DNA of 64,000 nucleotides from Sapria himalayana (lineage: Eukaryota > Streptophyta > Magnoliopsida > Malpighiales > Rafflesiaceae). Positions 43,313 through 54,762 of this stretch are shown here, piece by piece; position 1 is the stretch's first letter, and every line of letters begins with the position of its first letter. A program made the translations under genes and the position numbers. Where the stretch lies: NCBI GenBank assembly GCA_029783825.1, contig JAREIK010001716.1, forward strand, positions 674,102-738,101, read 5' to 3'. Below the pieces are notes generated by a model that was not told where the DNA came from, made no database searches, and was given only the letters and a program-made list of their open reading frames with translations.

Positions 43313-44411
43313 AATGGGATCTCCACGGTATTTTCAATAGCTGGATATCACAACACCGGTCTTTGATTTTTAAAATTCAACAGCATGACAATGCTCGTCG
43401 TTCATAATGAAGGCCATTGTCACGCTGTTTCCAGACGTACTAGTCTGGACATATTTTTGAAACCAACATTATTTTTTGGATTTTTTATTTATAATACATT
43501 ATTTCCATACAAAACTCTAGGTTTTCGAAGACGGATTTAAAAACATGATTTATGCTTAGGTTTCCATGTTTGCCTAATATGTTAAGTGTAAAGTGCACAT
43601 TAAATGGTGTGTGCATGAAGAATGTTGATCATTTTTCTTTTGAGTAGCATATTGTGTGTGTTGTGCATGAAAAGTGAATAGTCTATGCATTTTTAGACAA
43701 CTATGTGTGTGAAAATAAAATGGGAATACTTGAATTCTTATTTTGTGTATACTTATCTTAATAAAAATGAGAATTGTTCCTAATTTTATTTTACATAGTA
43801 TTCTAATTCCACATTATGCTTCTGGAATGTTTGTTAAATTAATTTAACTCTCTAATATTTTAGAAACACAGTTTATTCTCACTTATTTATTTAAATTTGC
43901 GAGAATATTGGATTCGGGCGAAATTTGTGCCTAATACCTACAAAGTTCATGCAATTTTCTGAAGAAATTAAAATCATGTTCTATAGTTCTACTTGCTGTA
44001 ATAAGAGTGCTTGAATTTCTTTAAATACTATATTTGAAATTGAAAATACTTTTTTGCAAGTATTTTCAAATATTTTATATTTTGTCCGAACTGTAATAAT
44101 TTGCATATTAGACTTTATGGGTGTATAAATATTTTGTTAATTTTTAGTGTAGAATATTTATTGTGATTGTATGTTATTTATTGTATTTATTAATATACTT
44201 TCTAGCATAACCAGAGAAACATAAATATATATATTTCGGACAATTTGAAATATATTTATTTATGTGGCTTGATAGAAAATTTGATAAATTTAAAAATTAT
44301 TTTTCTATTATTTTTGGATAAATTTTTTTAATAGTTTTAAGAAGATTACAAATATCAAATTGACCTAACTGGGAATATATTCTATAAATATTCTTTTTCA
44401 AAAAATTGGCA

Positions 44412-44520
44412 CTCATAGCTTCTTGGCGAGAAGGTCTGCTCGGTTTTACATGTTTTAGGTTCGAATCTTATTTGTAAAAGATATAAAAATTTATAATTAT
44501 TTTTTTTTATTTTTTAAACC
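44412..44520 (+). mobile_element. Candidate tRNA-derived SINE
   Basis: A tRNA-like head holds box A-like TAGCTTCTTGGCG (44416-44428) and box B GGTTCGAATCT (44458-44468), about 42 bases apart as in a tRNA gene. The tail is T-rich (TTTTTTTTATTTTTT). The 7-mer ATTGGCA flanks it (44405-44411 and 44521-44527), as a target duplication would. It does not fold as a functional tRNA (no intact acceptor stem). I know of no named family that matches with certainty. Confidence 0.5.
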
Positions 44521-44527
44521 ATTGGCA

Positions 44528-44799
44528 TGTTATTTGTGGAATAAGATTGGATTTCTGATTTTGAGTGCACAAAAAATAATTATTTTGCGTTTTAGTGTAA
44601 TTTTTTGAATTTTTTTAAAGGTTATTTTTTTTTTAAATTATTTTGTATTTGGTGCATCTTAACATAATTCCCACTTTTATATTTAATCATGTTAAAATAT
44701 AAATATTTTTATTTTGTTATGCTTGTTATTAATTTTTTTAAATGAGCATTTTAAAGTATTTTAAATTTGACTATGTGTTGCAAAATTCTCCCATTTATT
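44528..44799. other. AT-rich spacer
   Basis: Nothing recognised. Part of the segment (TTTGGTGCATCTTAACATAATTCCCAC, about 44656) resembles the outer flank of FB-4 near 56751. Confidence 0.4.
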
Positions 44800-45170
44800 T
44801 GTTAAATGGATAAAAAAACTAAAATATTAATATATAAAAAAAATATACCAAACTCTTACTTAATTGATTTTTTGTTCACTCAAATAAAGTAATCCCAAAA
44901 TATCTTTAACTATATTCCTAAACACTTAATTAATTATTAATTAATTATCTTTACTTTCCACTCGCCACCTCTCCCTTGTAACTTCATTGATGCTCGTAAC
45001 TTCATTAAGCTCCTCAGTGGAACTCGATGAGCTCCATCGAACTTGCTGGATCTCATTGGAAGCTCTTCCAGAGCTTCCAGGAGGTCAATTAGCTCCTTGA
45101 TGGAGCTCGATGTGCTCCAACGAGATCCATGGAGCTCCTCGATAGAGTTTGATGGAGCTCCACGAAACAC
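44800..45170. mobile_element. Foldback element FB-3, one arm only
   Basis: 44810-44910 (AATATACCAAACTCTTACTTAATTGA..GTAATCCCAAAATATCTTTAAC) matches the left-type arm of FB-1 and the complement of its right arm. CCACCTCTCCCTTGTAACTT follows, then GAGCTC/GGAGCTC words (45000-45160). No second arm is found. The 77-codon minus ORF is a by-product. Confidence 0.65.
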
Positions 45171-45260
45171 ATCATGTGTCTGTGTGTGAATTTCTTTAAT
45201 AATTTTTGATTTTGATAATTTAATTAAAATAAAATATTATAAATCATTTATTAAAAAAAA

Positions 45261-45284
45261 CACACACACACACACATATACTCG

Positions 45285-45318
<34 letters not shown>
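45261..45318. repeat. (CA)n-(TG)n-(CG)n inverted dinucleotide repeat
   Basis: A 16-base CA run is followed after eight bases by a TG run that includes GCGCGCGCG. The two runs can pair as a hairpin, and alternating purine-pyrimidine sequence favours Z-DNA. Confidence 0.9.
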
Positions 45319-45319
<1 letters not shown>

Positions 45320-46880
45320 AATGTATTTAAAAGTTTCTAATAAATTATGTTCTTAGAATTTATGTATAAAATAAATATATGATTAAGATTCAAATATATG
45401 TATATACGAAAATATCACAAATTTTTTTTCACATTTATGTTGAAAATGAAAATGTAGTTGACAAATAAATAATATTTTGTTTTTCTTAAAAAAATTGGGT
45501 AAAAATATTAATGTGATGATATATTTTCACATATAATTTATTAACGTTATTAATATGTTGTTTTGATACTATAATATTCCAGCATTATGTAGTACATATA
45601 AATAAATGATTTAATATTTTGAAAAAAAATTAATTCATTAATTATGTTAAAATAAATTACCATATAACTATATGAGTTTATATTTCTATAAATTATTTTG
45701 TTTATTATATTGAAAATAAATAAATATCCATATAAATATATGAAATTGTTTTTTTAAATAATTATATTTTGAAATTATTTTCAAAACAAATATTTCACCA
45801 TATAATTTATTGTAATTAATAATCAAATTTGAAATATTTTTTGTTTATAATAAATATAATATATTGCATTTTATTAAATGAGGTGCAAATATTATTATGC
45901 AAATGAATTTTATTTTTATAAATTCATCGTTGTAAATACAAACTACATTACATAGATATTTTAACATTTTTTTTAACATTCCCATACATATTGTATTTCA
46001 TTATGAAATTTACAACATCAATTTCAACCAATGAATATTTTTTTTAAAAATGAATTATACTTACACTGTAATAATTGAATACAAAACATACAAACCCTAA
46101 ACATATACAAATCATAATGATTTATACAAATATTATAAAATACAATTAAAAAAACATTGAAAAGGTTGGAACACTTATATTTAATTTTCTAAAATACATG
46201 GATACATATCATTAAGTTATACAATATCAAACAAAAACATGTATGAATGATATTAAGTGAATTAATGTCCAACAAAAATATGTTAACCAAATAAAATATC
46301 ATAAATAAGAGTCAAATAAGACAAATCAAAAGGCAACAATGAAACAAATATAATGTATCAAACCATAGAAATGTTATAAGTCTTTCTATTGTGTCATTCA
46401 TTGTTGCATCTTGAACAATATATCATCTATTTGTTTATCAATTGAGGTTCAATACATTTTTTAGTGATATTCCAACTGGATGTTTTGACTGAGGAGAAAG
46501 TAAAGAAAAGTAAATTCTAATTTCTATCCAAAATATCACATACAATACCATCTTCACATACTGATGTCATGTCATGTGCTTCTTTTCTTGAAATTGAGCC
46601 TATATATATTAATTATAGTTTTGCAAATTTATATTAATCATCAACAAAATCAATCACAGATTAATCTATTGATAGTAACAATGCACATGCATGCTCACAT
46701 GAGATGCTCAATATTTGTCAACCTCTACAAGTATATTCCATGTTAATAATATCAACATTAATGTAAGCCGACCCAATCAAAACACCAAAAATACCATTCA
46801 TAAATTGAGAAACTTGTAATGATTTTCATTTAGAAATATTTGACATTACATAATCTTCAATTTTGAGGCCAATATTTTCT
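45319..46880. other. AT-rich stretch, no gene seen
   Basis: Very AT-rich. A 60-codon ORF at 46564-46746 has no recognisable domain. It may include the 3' part of the MULE-like unit that follows. Confidence 0.4.
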
Positions 46881-46899
46881 TTGCGACCAATATTCTTTT

Positions 46900-48280
46900 T
46901 CTTATGCTTAACCAACATCGCACCTAACTTTGTCATATGCTCTATTAAAAAAAACTATAAATTGAATAATATCATTCCACATGAAACAAAGAATTGAAAT
47001 ATTCAACAAGATTAAATATCAATTTATCCCATCTTTTTTTGGGGAATTTTGACACGGCCCAATGTTCTAGTTCATTTGATTCAACCCAAGTTGCTAAATC
47101 TTTATTAAACCTTCTAAGTTCCGTGAAAATATATATCATAATCATAATCCAACCTTGCATATGCAATACTATCTAGCCAATTCACAATTGAGAGCATGGT
47201 TTTCAACACCAAAATAACCGTGGAACTACATGCAAAAGAGCTGGATGTCTACTAGATATAACAACATCTCAATCATTAATAATTGTTTTTAGATTTTCTA
47301 AAAACTAAAACTAATTATCATAAATTCTCCAAACTCATCACCTCAAAAGTTAAATGAAATATTAAATTATTGGCACTATATGTTATTGTAGAGAAAATAG
47401 TTCCACCATAGGGTCGACTCATAAGAGATGAATCAATAGAAATAATTGGAAAACAACCAAAAATAAAACCTTGAATATATATGGAATACGCAACAAAAAG
47501 TTGTTCAAATGTACCAAATACACAATATTTCTTCAGAATTAGTATACTTCACAATATTTCTTGGGTTAGTTTGAACAATATGCTCACACATAAAGGTAAT
47601 AATTTATAATAATTATATGGAACACCAAATACACTTCACCTTTTCCTTTACATGCCATGTTTGATTGTAAGAAATATTCAATCCATGATTTTGATATAAA
47701 ATCCTTACATATTTGTCCTGGTAGATAATCTAGAGTATATTAGATAACATTATCAATAATAACTGATGATCAACTAGGTCGAACAATAGGAAAATATGCA
47801 ATAATATCATCCAAAGAATATTTATGAATATTTTTGAAAGTATGCACTTGAACAATTTTAGAATTTCCAATTGCTCGACAAGTAATTTCTAAGGACAATC
47901 AATGATATTGCATATCATAGTCATGTGTGTTAGATAATTCTTCTAATATTTATATTTAAATCTTCTAGTTAAAAAACATTAAGCAAACTGCTTCACAAAA
48001 TTTATTTGAACTTGAAAATATTTGCCCCGACCCCATAACAATATTATCATACGAAGTTACCTCAAGCATAGAACCATTTACTTTAGCACATCTTAATGAA
48101 AAACCATGATAATCAATAAATGATTCTAATTTCCTATTATTAGATGCAATGACACATGCACTTTTACCATGTGTAGAATAAAGACCAACTGGTCTATATA
48201 CAAATGAAAATTAGATGATTTTAATAATAAAAAAAACTTCTGAATATAACATCAAATATTTGATATGACATTCATGAAAC
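46900..48280 (-). pseudogene. MULE (Mutator-like) transposase remnant
   Basis: Minus-strand translation gives blocks typical of MULE/FAR1-type transposases. A PGQICKDFISKSWIEYFLQSNMACKG-like part (about 47640-47730) corresponds to the 'PxxIxxDxxxxYGxxxSYxxAWRAKE' region. LEHWAVSKFPKKRWDKLIFNLVEYFN (about 46990-47080) corresponds to the 'WAxxxFxxxRYxxMTxNxxExxN' region late in the core. An HTYDYDMQYHxL-like part lies near 47890-47940. There are many stops. I could not find long terminal inverted repeats, so the element ends are not defined. Confidence 0.55.
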
Positions 48281-48419
48281 TATATAACATAGTACCTTAT
48301 GATTTGAAAGACTTTTTCATTTGTGGCAGCAATTGAGGTTAGATAAATGTGAATATATTTTTTTAAAATGAAGCATCTTTACTATCGAAGAATCATCTTC
48401 AAGTGACAACATAGTACCT
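48281..48419. other. Junction between MULE and LINE remnants
   Basis: The LINE reading ends and the MULE reading begins within this interval. No clear target duplication or poly(A) was seen. Confidence 0.4.
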
Positions 48420-49910
48420 TATCAAACATTTAAAGAATTAATGCATTCATAGATAACGTTTATAAAATATTTGAGAAAGTTGAGTTTAATTAGGACTCCC
48501 TTCAGAAAATCTCTTTCAATGGTGTCAAAAGTCTTCTAGATATCGATTTTTAAGAAGCATCTCGGAGAAATTCTTTTCCTTGCATATATGCTATAAATCC
48601 TTATGCTAAGAAGAAGTTATCCGATATCAATCTACCCTTTAAGTATGTCCTTTGTGCAGGATTTATGATACTGCCTAGCACTAATTTAATACGAGAGGTA
48701 ATAAGTTTGGCTATTATCTTGTAGATGACATTGCAACATGATATCAGCTTGTAATCTTTGACACGAGACACCCGTGAAGATTTATGAATTAAAGCTATAT
48801 AAGTATGGTTAATCTGCCTTAGCATTCTTCCAGAATAGAAGACTATTCATAGCTTTAATTACATCATTACCAATATAATTCCAGGCTAATTTGTAGAACT
48901 CAATAGTATACCCAATCAGTCTTGGAGATTTGAAATCTCTAATGCTGAAGAGTGTTTTTGATTTCCTCCGTAGAAAAGGACAATGAGAGTAGTTCATGGT
49001 CTCCCACCTGGAGCTTCCTGCCCTTTCTATGATAAGATTATCCAATTCCTTCATATCTCTCGAAGAACCCAAAATATTTATATAATATGTGACATAAGTA
49101 ACCATGATATCCTCGGATGTAGTGAACTTCCATCCTCCTTGATTATAATTACTATTTTGCTTTTAGGTAGTTTAAAGTTTTCAAGTGCATGGAAGAACTT
49201 TGTTCACCTATTACTTTGTTTGAGAAATATGATCTTGACTTTTTGCCTAAGAAATGATAACTCTGCCTCCTCAAGCTTCCTCAGTTTCACCTTGAGATTG
49301 ATTTCTTTCTCGCAAAGGATGGAAATGGGTGCCTACAAGATCTCCTTTTGAGTAAATGAAGTGTATGGTTAGAGAGACCCTAGCACTAATGTGCCTTAAA
49401 TTCAATTTAGGTTTTTAAATGGTTCTTTTAACATTTTTAGCTTCTTAATGAGTTGAAACATGAAAGCCCCATGAATGTCCTCTTTCCAAACTCTAAGAAG
49501 CAAGGGAATGAAATCTCTATGGGAAATTCACATGTTGCATAATTTGAAAGGTACCTTCCTTTCATTCTCTTTCTTCTCCATAGTCATTAACATAAGATGA
49601 TGATCAGAAAATATTTTTGGGGCTATTCTTCGCTCTTTGTTCCATATCCATAGATACACATGCTAGGATATGCAAGAGAATAGATCAATGTCTGTGGATT
49701 GGTTATCCCATGAGACTAGAATTTTACCATTTCCGCGACATGAGAATTTATCCAATGTATTGAATTTCTTGAAACTCATTTTCCTCAGCCAAGCCAACTT
49801 ATCGCCATTTAGCTTGAACTCAAAAATGGAAAATATATCAATCCTATAGGTGTTGAAAAGCCTAAGGACTTTCTTTTGTTTAGTGGGATAATTAAAAGCC
49901 ATTATATTCT
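48420..49910 (-). pseudogene. LINE ORF2 remnant: endonuclease and partial RT
   Basis: Right to left. N-terminal endonuclease: AFNYPTKQKKVLRLF..IDIFSIFEFKL (49663-49902), the 'WNxRGLNxPxKQ' and 'ExK' region. An FSDHHLMLM block (about 49590) corresponds to the endonuclease SDH motif. Linker and RT entry: DFKSPRLIGYTIEFYKLAWNYIG (48809-49105), from KxPGxDGF. RT: TYIALIHKSSRVSRVKDYKLISCCNVIYKIIAKLI and QRTYLKGRLISDN (48601-48825). KIDIQKAFDTIEW (about 48495-48560) carries the first catalytic Asp region. The frame then shifts and ends. Stops and frameshifts make it inactive. Confidence 0.8.
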
Positions 49911-49919
49911 AGTATGTGA

Positions 49920-51040
49920 TCTTCACGATTTATATAGTTGGGTTTCCTCTGCATTCTTCTTATACACTTCTATCTACATCATATTTTTATATTTCAAATA
50001 GCATTCATTATAGCATACAACAACTCGCTTATCTCTTTCCACCTATGTACTTTTTACATGTGTTTTTCTTTTTCAATCCTAATCTCTCATACAAATTATG
50101 TTTTCCTAGCCTGGATAGGTTATTACATATTCTGCAAGTGTAGCTTTCCTCACACAGACTTCCCATGAGGCTTCCAATATATATACCATCCTTACATTCA
50201 TAGAAAATCCCAAGGAAAATCCCACACATTCATACATATCTGATTGCACACACCATTTTCCTTCATTACATTGTAATTCACGTGCATTAAATCTCTAAAT
50301 GTATGTATCCAGACCCAACACTTTTAGCAACCAGGTGTATGAGCATTTTATATCACCAACCAGTTTGAGAGCATCCTTGTGCCTCCATTTTGTTTGAAAA
50401 TAGTCCAAGTCAATTCTCATTTTACCCATGTAGAGCCCTCTAAGCTCCAGCATTTAACCCATTTCTTGGCAATATGCATGTGGTGTCCCTTTTTCAACAA
50501 TATAATTATATATTCTAGGTAACATCAAGTCATCACCTTTTATACACATTGAGATATATATACATACTATGTATAACTTTACATTCATGGTGTGTTTCAT
50601 CACATTGCATACTACCATGTAGGGGCCCTCTACATCCCACTGAGTCCCACGAGGAAATCCAGTTCCTTCTGCTTCCAGAAAAATATTTTAAAATGCAGGT
50701 AGCATAAAACATGCCATTTTTCTCCACTAGGTGTCATTTTTCATACATCAGTCACGTCTTATAGCCATACAGTTCCATTCATCATCCAACACAAGACAAC
50801 CATGCCTAGAGGTACCCTCACCTCTCCCCATAAAACCTTAGAAAGTATGAGGGAGAGAGGCCATAACCTTCCTCCTCCCAAATCAACCCACCAAAACTCC
50901 AACAAAAGTTCCTACGATAAAATAAAAAGAACATCCAAATCTCATTTTATAAGCGGTTGAGGGCCCGTATATAACTTCTATAAAGGACCATGAGGGGTTG
51001 TGCCCTTACTCGTATTTTCTTTGAATCTTTTTTTTATTCA
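49920..51040. other. Non-coding stretch between the LINE ORFs
   Basis: T/C-rich on the plus strand near 49920-50110, otherwise mixed. No LINE, LTR or host domain was recognised. ORFs of 64-76 codons here lack motifs. Confidence 0.4.
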
Positions 51041-51049
51041 TGAGATTGA

Positions 51050-52690
51050 GGGAGGGGCCTTCTCTTGGGGTGATTGATTCTTTTCTTTTCTTCTTAGCTT
51101 TAAACAGTGTGAACCCTTTGCTTCCTTCATCAATTTGGGGGAAGTCATCATTCTTGTTTGCTTGTAAGGTGAGGCCTTCCTCACTTAGGATTTCTGTAAT
51201 TTTTTGCTAGATTTGGCCATCCTCTGAGGAAGAATCCATTTATTTTTCTCCTCCTAGGCAATTTGAAACACTAGGGCTTGATGGGGTATCATCCTCTCTT
51301 TTTATCTCCTACCTTTTGTTCTTCATCCGGCAACTGATTATTTGGTGTCCAAAAACAGAACAAAATTTATAGTAGGGAGATACATTCTCATACAAAACCA
51401 ATTGACATATCTTTGAATCATCCGGAAAGTTCAAATTGATTTCATTCAGTAAATCATTATTCAAATTAATTTTCACTAGCACTCTTGTATAAGCAATTTT
51501 ATAAATATTCGACATTAGTTTGTCCATGTGAAGGGGATGCCCAATACAACTTGCTGTTATTGCTTAGCCTAATAGAGTTCCAAAGATGAATTGGAAAATA
51601 TGAGAGTTTAACCCATATTGTGATCTTGGTCATCTTCTTTAGCTCATAATGGAATATAAACGAAAGAGGCTTAACATATAAAGGCCATCCAAATACAAGA
51701 ATGGGGCCTGCTTTAAGCACATCCTCCATTTCTTCAATATTTATAAATCTGAAAATTATCTAGCCACTAGGATGTTGGATAACTCGAGACTATTTTCTAT
51801 TGTTCCTCCATGAACTTCTTCAACAAAAGTTGTCTAAGATTTCTAATCACAAAGTATCCTATCAAATAAATTTTTTAATATTTTATGTCATGTAATAGAT
51901 CTTCCACCTCAAATTAAGCATTACAAGGTAACTTAGGAGAATGATAGGACAATTTTGAGATATTGGCAAGAGTCCTATTTCCCGGGAATAAGCTATTCCA
52001 GGTCCATGGGGCTTTATCCTTCCCAAATATCTTAGGAGGATTAGGATGTTGAGTATTATCTCTTCCTTCAATGTTTTTATCAGAATTTAATATTCTACTT
52101 TTAAACTCTTCTATCTGAGTTATTAATATCAACCAAGATATTCATGCTTTTACTTTGTCTATTCTAGTATTTAGAATGTAAAACCATACCTCTATTGTGA
52201 TTGTTTTTATCTATAGACAGGATATCACTATCTCCTTCATTGTAGGCATCATTCCCATGATTCGGTGAGGAATTTCTTGAGAATAATCAATAATATTATT
52301 CGAAATATCATTATTAGAATCACCATTATGTTCACTCGCAACACCATTAAAACTTTCAGTTTGAAAAAATTTCCCATTAATATCAGAAGTTTTATTATTT
52401 TTGTGATGGTATTTAATGAGAAATTCATTTGGTTCCAAGAAAATCTTACCGAAGAAAATTTGTTGGCTATTTCCCTCGTCAATCATATATTCAGTTGCAT
52501 CGAAATCATCCTCAGAACAAATTATGGGTTGTCTTCTTCGTATTTGCTTCGAGGAAGCGTTGGTGGGGTTCTAGATTGGTAAGACATACCCCTCTGTCTC
52601 AGGGTGACTTTTGGCGGAGGTAGGGTTTCTGATATTTCATTATCTTGAAATGGTTTAGGCGGTCCCAATAAAAGCATCTTAATATAATGA
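51050..52690 (-). pseudogene. LINE ORF1 remnant (DUF4283 and zinc knuckle)
   Basis: An ATG near 52682 opens MLLLGPPKPFQDNEISETLP. A DUF4283 part follows: VLKAGPILVFGWPLYVKPL..WVKLSYFPIHLWNSIRLSN (51499-51729). Next is YTRVLVKINL..LVLYENVSPYYKFCSVFGHQIISC (51309-51527), with a CX2CX4HX4C knuckle. ORF1 proteins bind LINE RNA. The C-terminal part runs to about 51050 (FPQIDEGSKGFTLFKAKKKRK). Interrupted by stops and frameshifts. Confidence 0.75.
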
Positions 52691-52959
52691 GGTCTATGCA
52701 CGATTAGTTTCTAAATCCCGAAACTAATCTAAAAAAGATACCTGACTTGATTCAAGCCTTCTTAAACTGAATTTCTTAAGGTTTCAAAAAGTTAGAGTTT
52801 TTGGGAAGGAGAGAGGGAGAAAGGTAGGTTTCACTGTTTTCCATATCAGATACACAACTCCTACACTATGAGCATAGTTATCTTCTTAATACTTAATGTG
52901 GATGACAATTTTATATTTGGAAATAACATCCATCTTATAGAATGTCCAATCTTGGTTAG

Positions 52960-54080
52960 GAAATGATTTTCAATAAAAGGCTTAGGCATGATCATCTACA
53001 TTATTGCTTTATAGATTTATAGAGATAGATCTTAAAGGTTACTCAGCATGAGTCAAATTGGTTATATTGAGTGACAGAAGTTTAGTTTGTAAAATTCCAA
53101 GAAAAATTTCTCGCCAATGTTTCATATTAAACTCATTAAATCTCAAAGGTTTGTCATGAAAAATGAGAGCAGCATATAGATAAAATTTTATTTCCGTATT
53201 TCGTTATTTTATTATATATTCCATGCTTTTCACTCAACTTAATGTCTCTTGCATCTTAAGTATGATAAGTATATTCCACTCAAATCAAAATGAATGTCAT
53301 TGGATAGAAATCATATGTTGATTTTAATGAGTTAAATATATCTAATGAATTATTTAATAAGGGAAATAATTTCTTTAATTTGGCAGTTAAACTAATTTGG
53401 TTTAAATAAAATTCTAATTAATTATTTAATAAGGAAAGATATTTCTTTTAAAGATATAATTAAATTTATTTGAATTAAATTTAATTTTAATGAATTATTT
53501 AATAAAAGAAAATATTTTTTTTTATTATGAAGTTAAATGAATTTTAAGTTGGGCAACTTCTTATGAGATAGAAGTACTTAACAAGAGAAGTTTCTTTCAA
53601 GTATGACCTAAAGAGTGGACAATGATTATGCTTTAAGGTTCTAGCACAACTATCTTGTGCATTGCCATTTGTGTGGATACCTTTAGAGGGTATTTTCATC
53701 CTACAACATCTTAGCTTATTTTGTTCGACCATTCTATCCATGAGATATGATTTGAATATTCTTTAATTGGTTTCATCGAACTGCTTGGATCTTGGTGGTG
53801 TTTATTTCTATTGCATTTATAATTGTTGGAATCTAATAGATATATACTAGAATGTTTCATAGATGCTTCCTTGAAATTAATTTATAGAAGTTTTCAACAT
53901 CATAAATTAGAACTTTCTAAGAGGTGATAATTGCTATAAAATTTCCAATTAGATCCATTGATGTATTTATGAATGTATTTCAATTGTTCATTTCTCCATC
54001 TCATTTAATAAAGAAATGCATGTATTTCTTTAATGTATTTGACAACTAGATAAACTTTTGAATTTTTCAAAAATGTATGC
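52960..54080 (+). repeat. Duplicated segment D1, copy 1
   Basis: Collinear with 57650-58925: shared ATTTATAGAGATRNATCTT, ATATATTCCATGCTTT..CACTCAAC, AAATGAATGTCATTGGATAGAAA, and TGTATTTGACAACTAGATRAACTTTTGAA at the far end. Identity is roughly 75-80% by eye. A minisatellite of about 75-80 bp (GAATTATTTAATAAGGRAAATATTTCTTT) lies at 53330-53545. Copy 1 ends where a copia gag remnant begins. Confidence 0.75.
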
Positions 54081-54480
54081 ACTATTAACGTCATGCATTG
54101 ACACAATACCTTTAGGTGATGACTTGCTCAGAGAAACCACAAAATTATTCAGTTGTCCAGAAGTGAGCATCAGCATTAGACAAGCTAATATCTCATCTTC
54201 TAGGATTATTTTCATGGTTGAAAGTTGATCCACCAGAGCTAAAAAGGTGTTGATGTGTGCCAACATTATATAATCATCCTTTAAATATAGACTCTAGCTT
54301 GTCACATTACTTATTTTCCTTCATTTTATAAAAAACATATTGATACGTATCACTATTTATCCATTGTCGAATTGTAAAGGTAGTCCTAATATGTAGGTCT
54401 TTCCATTCTTCTTCACTCAACTTTTTAGGTTTTCTTTCTTTTTCACAAGGTCATATAATTGTTTGCCTACTAGATAGTCA
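54030..54480 (-). pseudogene. Copia gag remnant (minus strand)
   Basis: Minus-strand LAHINTFLALVDQLSTMKIILEDEILACLMLML and NNFVVSLSKSSPKGIVSMHDV (54030-54266) match the gag region of plant copia elements (HLNxFxxLVxQLxxxxxxxxDExxAxxLLxSLPxSW). Decayed upstream codons extend to about 54480. It reads towards lower coordinates, in agreement with the PBS-like site and LTR candidate to its right. Confidence 0.65.
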
Positions 54481-54748
54481 TGTATTCTATTTTCTAAATA
54501 GAATAATTAGTCATAGTGAATTTTATTATTATACAGTGATTCTTCATAATAATAAAAAATATTATTGATCAAAAATAATCAATCCAAACAAAGATATCCC
54601 AAAATGTATGCAAAATCATTGAATTGATTCAAAATAATTGAATTCAAAATAATGATAATGAATAGACTGAATACTAACACAATATCAATGAAGAATATCC
54701 TAGTCAATAGGAGTTTGAAAATCAATTTTTGGGTGAAATTAGAATCTC

Positions 54749-54760
54749 GCTCTAAAACTA
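54749..54760 (-). promoter_or_regulatory. Decayed Met-type primer-binding site
   Basis: GCTCTAAAACTA is the altered complement of TGGTATCAGAGC and sits two bases from the LTR candidate. Confidence 0.45.
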
Positions 54761-54762
54761 GT

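Larger units (their letters stand above)
41914..43526. mobile_element. Foldback element FB-2 with GAGCTC core
   Basis: The outer arms are inverted copies of about 250-300 bp. CAAAACTTAGAGTTTTGTAAGGAAATAATG..AATCCAAAAAATAAAGTTGG at 41913-41980 complements 43455-43526. Both arms also share GTGACAATGGCC, GCTGTTGAATTTTAAAA and CCCATTATC-type blocks. Inward of each arm is a heptamer array, CCCCTCG-type on the left and GGGGCGA-type on the right. The centre (about 42350-43200) is packed with GAGCTC. It has no transposase. It interrupts the LTR copy around it. Foldback elements are non-autonomous DNA transposons or structure-forming repeats; which applies here is unknown. Confidence 0.8.
41667..44404 (+). 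mobile_element. LTR copy of the 37463-41132 family, interrupted by FB-2
   Basis: In plus orientation 41667 begins TGTTAGGTCTGCTTGATTTT, matching the minus-strand start of the 39908-41132 LTR. TTTTAATTTTAAATGAGAGT matches further in. After the foldback at 41914-43526 the LTR resumes: GTGTGAAAATAAAATGGGAA near 43710, then GACAATTTGAAATATA..GGCTTGATAGAAAATTT near 44240-44285, closely like the LTR's GACAGTTTGAAATATA..GGCTTGATAGAAAATTT. No internal region or second LTR was found on either side, so it is a solo or truncated LTR. The right end is uncertain because a SINE-like unit follows. Confidence 0.65.
48420..52840 (-). mobile_element. L1-type LINE remnant
   Basis: On the minus strand an ORF1 (DUF4283 plus zinc knuckle) is followed by an ORF2 with endonuclease and the first half of reverse transcriptase, in the order of plant L1-type LINEs. 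The 5' leader lies near 52690-52840. The RT half with the YADD box, the 3' UTR and poly(A) are missing; the sequence runs into a MULE remnant instead. About 1.1 kb between ORF1 and ORF2 (49920-51040) has no LINE coding sequence and may be an insertion. Confidence 0.8.

Noticed and set aside
44412..44485. Functional tRNA gene
   Set aside because: Box A- and B-like sequences are present but no acceptor stem pairs, and the anticodon arm is not credible. SINE head is the better reading.
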